Positions 24,701 to 29,178 of a stretch of 29,178 nt of DNA are shown here, one piece after another. The stretch is from Verrucomicrobiales bacterium (lineage in GTDB: Bacteria > Verrucomicrobiota > Verrucomicrobiia > Verrucomicrobiales > DEV007), in assembly GCA_013911195.1 (NCBI GenBank), contig JACETS010000011.1:1-29178 (forward strand), read 5' to 3'. The notes beneath the pieces were generated by a model, which was not told the origin of the DNA, did not search any database, and saw only the letters and a program-made list of their open reading frames with translations. Position 1 is the first letter of the stretch; each line of letters opens with the position of its first letter. The position numbers and the translations under genes were made by a program.

Positions 24701-25438
24701 ATGTTCAAATCTCCATTAGGTATACTCACTATATTTATTTTGGGACTAACACTCTTGGTTGGCGTTAATGCAAATAAGAGAAGCAAAGAATCAAACATTC
24801 GATTTGATCCAGTCATCCGAAAAATTGAAGGTTGGACCATCCATATTGATCCAGCACTTTTAGAAGGTAAACATGCCAGTGAGGGAGAGCACGCTCTAAA
24901 AATGCTAGGCAACCACCTACAAAGAATTTCGATCCTTGTTCAAGGTGAAGCTCTCAAAAAACTCAAAACCTGTCAAATTTGGATCGAGCATAGCCACCCC
25001 TCTTTACACGCGATGCAGTATCATCCTAGCGTAGGATGGCTCAAGTCAAATGGACATGACCCTCGGTTAAATAAAATGGTTCATATACCTCAAGCAAAAG
25101 CACTCATTTCTCGTGGCCAGCTCTTAAAACATCCAGCCGTCATCCTCCATGAATTAGCACACTCTTATCATGATCAATTTCTAAGCTTCGATCATCCTGA
25201 CATTATTAATGCATATAACAAAGCAATGAAAAAGGGGTCCTATGATCAAGTAATGCTTTACACTGGCCAAAGCGTAAGACATTACGCGACGACAAATCAT
25301 AAAGAATATTTTGCTGAGGGAACCGAATCATATTTCTATAGGAATGATTTTTATCCCTTTGTTAGAGCAGAATTACAAAAACATGACCCTTTTCTGCATG
25401 ATGTATTAAAGGAGATTTGGGGCGATGCAAAAAAATAG
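24701..25438 (+). CDS. Exported zinc metallopeptidase-like protein (anthrax lethal factor-like/ATLF fold)
   Basis: A 245-residue protein with a signal peptide (hydrophobic about 6-22, end near VNA/NKR). The zinc motif HEXXH is His150-Glu151-Leu-Ala-His154 in VILHELAHSYHDQF, and a further Glu ligand is likely in NHKEYFAEGTESYF (about 200-212, Glu202 or Glu206). IWIEHSHPSLHAMQYHPS and DFYPFVRAELQKHDP are segments shared by related proteins of planctomycetes and verrucomicrobia, which resemble the peptidase-like domains of anthrax toxin lethal factor; this relation is recalled, not computed. It should act in the periplasm or outside. It follows the CE15 gene by 20 bases and ends in a long AT-rich gap. 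Substrate unknown. Confidence 0.8.
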   Translation: MFKSPLGILTIFILGLTLLVGVNANKRSKESNIRFDPVIRKIEGWTIHIDPALLEGKHASEGEHALKMLGNHLQRISILVQGEALKKLKTCQIWIEHSHPSLHAMQYHPSVGWLKSNGHDPRLNKMVHIPQAKALISRGQLLKHPAVILHELAHSYHDQFLSFDHPDIINAYNKAMKKGSYDQVMLYTGQSVRHYATTNHKEYFAEGTESYFYRNDFYPFVRAELQKHDPFLHDVLKEIWGDAKK

Positions 25439-25472
25439 CGATTTATTTTAATAAAACCGATTCAAGCAGCAC

Positions 25473-25530
25473 ATTTTAGATGTTTTCAGTCTAAAATAAT
25501 TCCAAAATAATACTTTTTTGGGAATTATTT
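25473..25530 (+). terminator. Pair of overlapping AT-rich hairpins after the metallopeptidase gene
   Basis: ATTTTAGA (25473-25480) pairs with TCTAAAAT (25490-25497), and AAATAATTCC (25494-25503) pairs with GGAATTATTT (25521-25530), the latter extended inside by AAAA with TTTT around one bulged G. The two share four bases, so only one can be complete at once. They lie 34 bases past the metallopeptidase stop, a natural terminator position, but the T-run that follows is poor. Confidence 0.4.
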
Positions 25531-25609
25531 CTTAAGTTTTATTTAATCTCAAATCAGTTCATTCTTTAAAAAGCGCTAAATTTAACTGTTTTTTGCAATT
25601 ATTTGTACT

Positions 25610-25675
25610 TTTAAGTTAAAATAAAAACTTGCAAAGATTAGCTGATATTTGATATATCTTAAATATTAACTTAAA
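25610..25675. repeat. Inverted repeat upstream of the sigma factor promoter
   Basis: TTTAAGTTAA (25610-25619) and TTAACTTAAA (25666-25675) are exact inverted copies separated by 46 bases, with the right copy 16 bases before the TTGACA box. They could be half-sites for a regulator; in such AT-rich DNA they may be chance. Confidence 0.3.
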
Positions 25676-25691
25676 TTTGATTTTTTAACTA

Positions 25692-25720
25692 TTGACATTA
25701 AAGCTATTTTGCGGTCTAAG
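25692..25720 (+). promoter_or_regulatory. Candidate sigma-70 promoter of the sigma factor gene
   Basis: TTGACA (25692-25697), a perfect -35 consensus, is followed after 17 bases by TCTAAG (25715-25720), which matches four of six -10 positions. Transcription would start near 25727, giving a leader of about 185 bases. The -35 match in this otherwise low-GC stretch is the main support. Confidence 0.45.
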
Positions 25721-25912
25721 AATAACCCATTTTTTTCGTCAGAAATATTCATTAAAAGACATAAATAAACGTCTAAGTAAATTCACCTACAAACGTTCTT
25801 AATTTTGAACAACTAACATTCACACGATGCGCCCAAGAAAATGAAACAAATTTCATAAATCTTCGGTTAATCAAAAAACTAATATTATACGGTACAACGT
25901 TAAACAAAAATT

Positions 25913-26797
25913 ATGGCAAACCTAGAACTAGATGGAGGCATTAAGATTTACTTACGAGAAATTGGTAAAACTGCTTTGCTTACACCACAGGAAGAAATTC
26001 AATTGGCCGATCGTATTAAAAAGGGTGACAAAAAAGCTCGTGCTCACATGATCAAAGCCAACTTACGATTGGTTGTTAAAATTGCTCAAGACTATGCAAA
26101 CTACGGGTTACCTCTTCTTGACCTTATTTCGGAAGGTAACATCGGCTTGATGAAGGCAGTCGAAAGATTCGATCCTAACAAAGGAGGTAAACTTTCAACT
26201 TATGCAGCATGGTGGATTAAACAATCTATTAAGAGAGCATTGGCTAATCAGTCAAAGACTATTCGTCTCCCAGTACATATGGTAGACAAAATCTCCAAAA
26301 TGCGCCGTGTTGCTATGGTTCTAAGTGAGGAGCTTGGTAGAGATCCAACTGATGACGAGTTATCTGATGAAATCGGTATTGACCGAGGTAAATTAGCACA
26401 GCTAAAGGCAGCTTCGTTAAGGCCTGCGTCACTTGATGCGCCTATTAGTGAAGATGATAATACCGAATTTGGAGAAATTGTAGGAGACGCCAATGCACAA
26501 ACTCCTTTTGAGTTGTTGAGCCACAAAAATATGCATGGCCAGCTAGACACTCTTCTAGAGGTTTTAGATCATAGAGAACGCAAAATTATAGATGCAAGAT
26601 TTGGACTTGATGGTCAAAAACCAAAAACTCTTGAGGAGGTTGGCCAAGAGTTTGGTGTGACAAGGGAAAGAATTCGTCAACTTCAAAACATTGCACTCAA
26701 GAAATTGCGCCGTGCTCTTCAGAAAAAAGAAGACCCTGGTCCAAGACCTGCACAAGGCTTAGTGCCCAAGAGACGAGAACGTTTAATGCTAAGCTAG
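25913..26797 (+). CDS. RNA polymerase sigma factor, RpoD/SigA family (short form)
   Basis: A 294-residue sigma-70 factor. Region 1.2 is at about 8-40 (IKIYLREIGKTALLTPQEE), region 2 at 45-115 with ANLRLVVKIAQDY, LLDLISEGNIGLMKAVERFD and STYAAWWIKQSIKRA, the core and -10 recognition helices. Region 3 is at 125-200 (LGRDPTDDELSDEIGI), and region 4 at about 215-265 with LEEVGQEFGVTRERIRQLQ, the -35 helix-turn-helix. There is no region 1.1 and no nonconserved insert, so it is a compact form as in many Verrucomicrobiota and Bacteroidota. A basic Pro/Arg tail (265-294) is added. It could be the principal sigma factor or an RpoS-like paralog, so I give no symbol. It stands alone with a long upstream control region and a perfect terminator downstream. 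Confidence 0.93.
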   Translation: MANLELDGGIKIYLREIGKTALLTPQEEIQLADRIKKGDKKARAHMIKANLRLVVKIAQDYANYGLPLLDLISEGNIGLMKAVERFDPNKGGKLSTYAAWWIKQSIKRALANQSKTIRLPVHMVDKISKMRRVAMVLSEELGRDPTDDELSDEIGIDRGKLAQLKAASLRPASLDAPISEDDNTEFGEIVGDANAQTPFELLSHKNMHGQLDTLLEVLDHRERKIIDARFGLDGQKPKTLEEVGQEFGVTRERIRQLQNIALKKLRRALQKKEDPGPRPAQGLVPKRRERLMLS

Positions 26798-26831
26798 ATT
26801 TAAATACTCTATTATAGAAACTTAATATTTT

Positions 26832-26863
26832 AAAACGGTGCCAACTTATTGGCACCGTTTTTG
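26832..26863 (+). terminator. Strong intrinsic terminator after the sigma factor gene
   Basis: AAAACGGTGCCAA (26832-26844) and TTGGCACCGTTTT (26849-26861) form a perfect 13-bp stem with loop CTTA, ending in five T residues in total. It starts 34 bases past the sigma factor stop. Because the 5' side begins with four A residues it might also weakly stop minus-strand transcription. Confidence 0.93.
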
Positions 26864-27019
26864 CGTTATAGGCGTTAAAGGGATTAATGAAGTATTAACA
26901 AGTTTGCAATTGCGAACAACTAAATGCTTTACCTAAAGCCCCGAAAGACAAAGTATTAATACTACCAATCGACGTTGTCTCAATTGTTAGTTCATTGGAG
27001 GCAACCTAATCAAATTTAC

Positions 27020-29178
27020 GTGGGTTCCAAATCACTATATTTTATTTTAGCACTGGTTTTAACAACCAAGTTATTTGCAGATTTTAAAATATCAGAATTT
27101 TTAACAAGCAACGAGAATGGAGTAACTGATGAGGATTCAGATCACTCAGATTGGATAGAAGTAACCAACACTAAAAACGAAACCTTAAATATTGGCGGAT
27201 GGCACTTAACAGACGATAAATCCAACACAAAAAAATGGGTTCTCCCCCCCCTAGATATTGCTCCCCAAGGAGTGATTATTGTTTTTGCTAGCGGCAAAAA
27301 TAGAAATCAGGACGCTTCAGAATTACATACCAATTTCTCATTAGATTCAAATGGTGAATATCTCGCTCTAGTAAAACCAGATGGAGAAACTATAACTTCT
27401 GAGTATACCTTTCCGAAGCAAGAAACTGATGTTTCATACGGATATACGCTAAACCCGATCAATGAAATAATAGTTTCATCAAATACGCCAATGGAATGGC
27501 TTATCCCCACTTCACCCTTAGAGGAATGGATGTCCAATAGTTTTGACAGCACTCAATGGAATAAGGGAGCTTTTGGAGTTGGGTTCGATACATCTGAAGA
27601 CTATGAACCATTTTTTGAAACTGATGTCAAAGATGCAATGAGAGGAATACAAACTAGTATTTATCTTAGAACGCAATTTGAAATTACGGATCCCAATTCA
27701 ATTCTTAAAGTAGAATTGAATATGCAATATGAGGATGGTTTTGTTGCGTGGATTAACAATCAACTAACGGCTTCTAGAAACGCACCTGAGTCAATTGAAT
27801 GGAATTCTAGAGCTACATCTAATCGTCCAGATTCACAAGCCGTACAGAAAGCAAACATCAACCTTGAGTTTGATTTGGGAAACTTCCAAGAAGGAACTAA
27901 TACACTTGCAATTCAAGGTTTAAATAGAAGTTCAATAGGTTCAGACTTTCTTATTTCACCAGAGCTAACTATTACCAAAAGAGCTAATGAGGAAGAACTT
28001 AACATAGGTTACTTTCCGGAACCTACCCCTGGGCTAGTAAATAACGACAGTGTCTTAGGATTTGTTAAGGATACAAAGTTTTCAGTAAGGAGAGGATTTT
28101 ATGAAGAGCCTTTCGAATTAGTCATATCAAGCTCAACTCCTGATTCAATTATAAAATACACTACCGATGGATCTACCCCAGGTGAGGATATTGGCATGAT
28201 TTATACCAAGCCAATAAACATCGACAAATCTACAACAATAAGAGCCATCGCTTTGAAACAGGGATATCAACCGACGAACATCGATACTCAAACATATCTG
28301 TTCGTTAATGATGTAAAAGATCAAACACTAATGGATGATGATGTCATCAATGATATCAGGTATTCAGACATCATCGATGAAAGCCTAACTGGAAATATAT
28401 CCGTCATGTCCATTACAGTAGATGATGATCAATTTTTCGGACCTTTTGGTATCCATTCAAATCCTGAACTTTCAGGTCGAGACGCAGAGGTTCCTATCTC
28501 TTTAGAGTATTTCTCTACTGAAAATATCAAAGAGCAATTCCAAATTGATGCTGGCCTAAGAATCCATGGAGGCAATGCCAGAGATCACCCTAAAAAACCT
28601 TTTCGTCTTTATTTTAGGGAGCTTTATGGCGAAAAAAGATTGCGATTCGACCTCTTTAAAAACAGTCCAGTAAGCTCATTTGATCAATTGATTCTGCGCT
28701 CAGGTGGACATGATTCATGGTCTCTTGCTGATGGTTTCGGAAGAAATGAAGTGTTAGATATTCCTCCACACGGAACCCTGATGAGAGATCAATTTTTGAG
28801 AAAGACTGAAACAGAAATGGATATGCTTTCGCCTAGAGGTAAATACATCCACCTCTACATCAACAATCGATATTGGGGTGTTTACAATCTTCATGAAAGA
28901 CCTAATGCCGCCTTTTTTGAGTCCCACCTGGGAGGAGATGAAAGTGATTACGACGTAATTCATCACCCAACCTTCTTTGGAGAATCCTATACAATGGTCG
29001 ATGGCGATCCGATTGCATGGGAAACGGCAAGAAACATTGTTAACAGAGGCATTGTGTCTGAAAATGACTACAACACCATAAGCAACCTTATTGATATAGA
29101 TAATTTGATTGACCATTTTATCGTTAGAACATGGTCAGGGGATTATGATTGGCTGTCCCCTATTCAAAGAAACGGAGC
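27020..29178 (+). CDS. Large secreted lamin-tail (LTD) and CotH-domain protein, C-terminus cut by window edge
   Basis: Open from a GTG at 27020 to the window end (719 complete codons). The GTG gives a good signal peptide, MGSKSLYFILALVLTTKLFA, cut before DFK; the frame is closed by a TAA at 26957 and holds no upstream ATG. Domains: lamin tail domain at about 21-130 (FKISEFLTSNENG, DWIEVTNT, INIGGWHLTDD-like); a beta-rich region at about 160-330 with WNKGAFGVGFD; a chitobiase/hexosaminidase C-terminal-like module at about 353-430 (IKYTTDGSTPG); and a CotH domain from about 460, with GLRIHGGNARDHPKKPFRL (near 512-530), LRSGGHDSW, YIHLYINNRYWGVYNLHERP and HLGGDESDYDV. CotH relatives are atypical protein kinases in spore coats; in PVC bacteria they are large surface proteins of unknown role. 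A GGAGG at 26997 is too far (18 bases) to serve the GTG normally. Confidence 0.88.
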   Translation, partial: MGSKSLYFILALVLTTKLFADFKISEFLTSNENGVTDEDSDHSDWIEVTNTKNETLNIGGWHLTDDKSNTKKWVLPPLDIAPQGVIIVFASGKNRNQDASELHTNFSLDSNGEYLALVKPDGETITSEYTFPKQETDVSYGYTLNPINEIIVSSNTPMEWLIPTSPLEEWMSNSFDSTQWNKGAFGVGFDTSEDYEPFFETDVKDAMRGIQTSIYLRTQFEITDPNSILKVELNMQYEDGFVAWINNQLTASRNAPESIEWNSRATSNRPDSQAVQKANINLEFDLGNFQEGTNTLAIQGLNRSSIGSDFLISPELTITKRANEEELNIGYFPEPTPGLVNNDSVLGFVKDTKFSVRRGFYEEPFELVISSSTPDSIIKYTTDGSTPGEDIGMIYTKPINIDKSTTIRAIALKQGYQPTNIDTQTYLFVNDVKDQTLMDDDVINDIRYSDIIDESLTGNISVMSITVDDDQFFGPFGIHSNPELSGRDAEVPISLEYFSTENIKEQFQIDAGLRIHGGNARDHPKKPFRLYFRELYGEKRLRFDLFKNSPVSSFDQLILRSGGHDSWSLADGFGRNEVLDIPPHGTLMRDQFLRKTETEMDMLSPRGKYIHLYINNRYWGVYNLHERPNAAFFESHLGGDESDYDVIHHPTFFGESYTMVDGDPIAWETARNIVNRGIVSENDYNTISNLIDIDNLIDHFIVRTWSGDYDWLSPIQRNG

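Larger units (their letters stand above)
25439..25912. other. AT-rich 474-base intergenic region upstream of the sigma factor
   Basis: No coding frame of note lies here. The region contains, from left to right, two overlapping hairpins (25473-25530), a long-spaced inverted repeat (25610-25675), a promoter-like TTGACA (25692) and a leader of nearly 190 bases before the sigma factor ATG. A/T content is visibly higher than in flanking genes. It therefore looks like a transcription stop for the metallopeptidase operon followed by a complex control region for the sigma factor gene. Confidence 0.7.

Noticed and set aside
26952..26963. Perfect palindrome AGTATTAATACT before the CotH gene
   Set aside because: A 12-base AT-rich palindrome is expected by chance in this composition and does not sit in a promoter I can define.
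26997..27001. GGAGG as the ribosome binding site of the CotH gene
   Set aside because: It is 18 bases from the GTG, beyond usual spacing, and no start codon lies at the right distance.
1..29178. tRNA, rRNA, CRISPR arrays, insertion sequences, phage genes
   Set aside because: I found no tRNA-like cloverleaf with a CCA end or TTCGA-type loop, no regularly spaced repeats, and no transposase or integrase frames.

Overview
The window looks like chromosomal DNA of a low-GC (roughly 40%), probably marine or aquatic member of the Verrucomicrobiota (PVC group), perhaps an Opitutae/Puniceicoccales-type lineage. The pointers are a short RpoD/SigA-type sigma factor of the kind found in that phylum, an exported DUF1080 protein, a Tat-exported Gfo/Idh/MocA oxidoreductase, a secreted lamin-tail plus CotH protein, a bacterial CE15 glucuronoyl esterase, an exported methyltransferase domain, and a stand-alone secretin. 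This placement is inference from gene content. Almost no start codon has a Shine-Dalgarno sequence in front of it. I see no tRNA, rRNA, insertion sequence, phage gene or CRISPR array. Both outermost genes run off the ends.

Layout. Positions 1-2858 (minus) hold a DUF58 protein followed by a membrane-anchored transglutaminase-like protein (partial). Divergently, 2985-6038 (plus) carry an SDR39U-type epimerase-like protein, a TPP riboswitch and thiC. A secreted subtilisin-like protease (minus) converges on thiC. Then come a DnaQ-like exonuclease, a secretin-family outer-membrane protein, a lipoprotein aldose 1-epimerase and a family 2 glycosyltransferase with no normal start codon (7922-12743, plus). 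A converging minus-strand block (12759-15447) encodes IscA-like, HscB and HscA proteins for Fe-S cluster maturation, preceded by a secreted TPR protein. A second minus-strand unit (17112-19375) encodes a cupin, an exported glutathione peroxidase-methyltransferase fusion and a DUF1080 protein, and ends in a strong terminator. The plus strand then carries hemB, pyrE and the Gfo/Idh/MocA oxidoreductase up to a terminator at 22611; a secreted PDZ protein, the CE15 esterase and an anthrax-lethal-factor-like metallopeptidase (22699-25438); a 474-base AT-rich control region; the sigma factor with its terminator; and the start of a large LTD/CotH protein.

How the genes fit together. Housekeeping functions (thiamine, heme, pyrimidine, Fe-S clusters, sigma factor) are interleaved with an exported set that suggests use or remodelling of complex polysaccharides (CE15 esterase, DUF1080, Gfo/Idh/MocA, aldose epimerase, CotH/LTD) and envelope maintenance (S8 protease, metallopeptidase, PDZ and TPR proteins). 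The most unusual items are the exported peroxidase-methyltransferase fusion in a cupin/DUF1080 operon, the glycosyltransferase without an ATG/GTG/TTG start, the hairpin covering the secretin start codon, and the orphan secretin with an odd linker and C-terminal extension.
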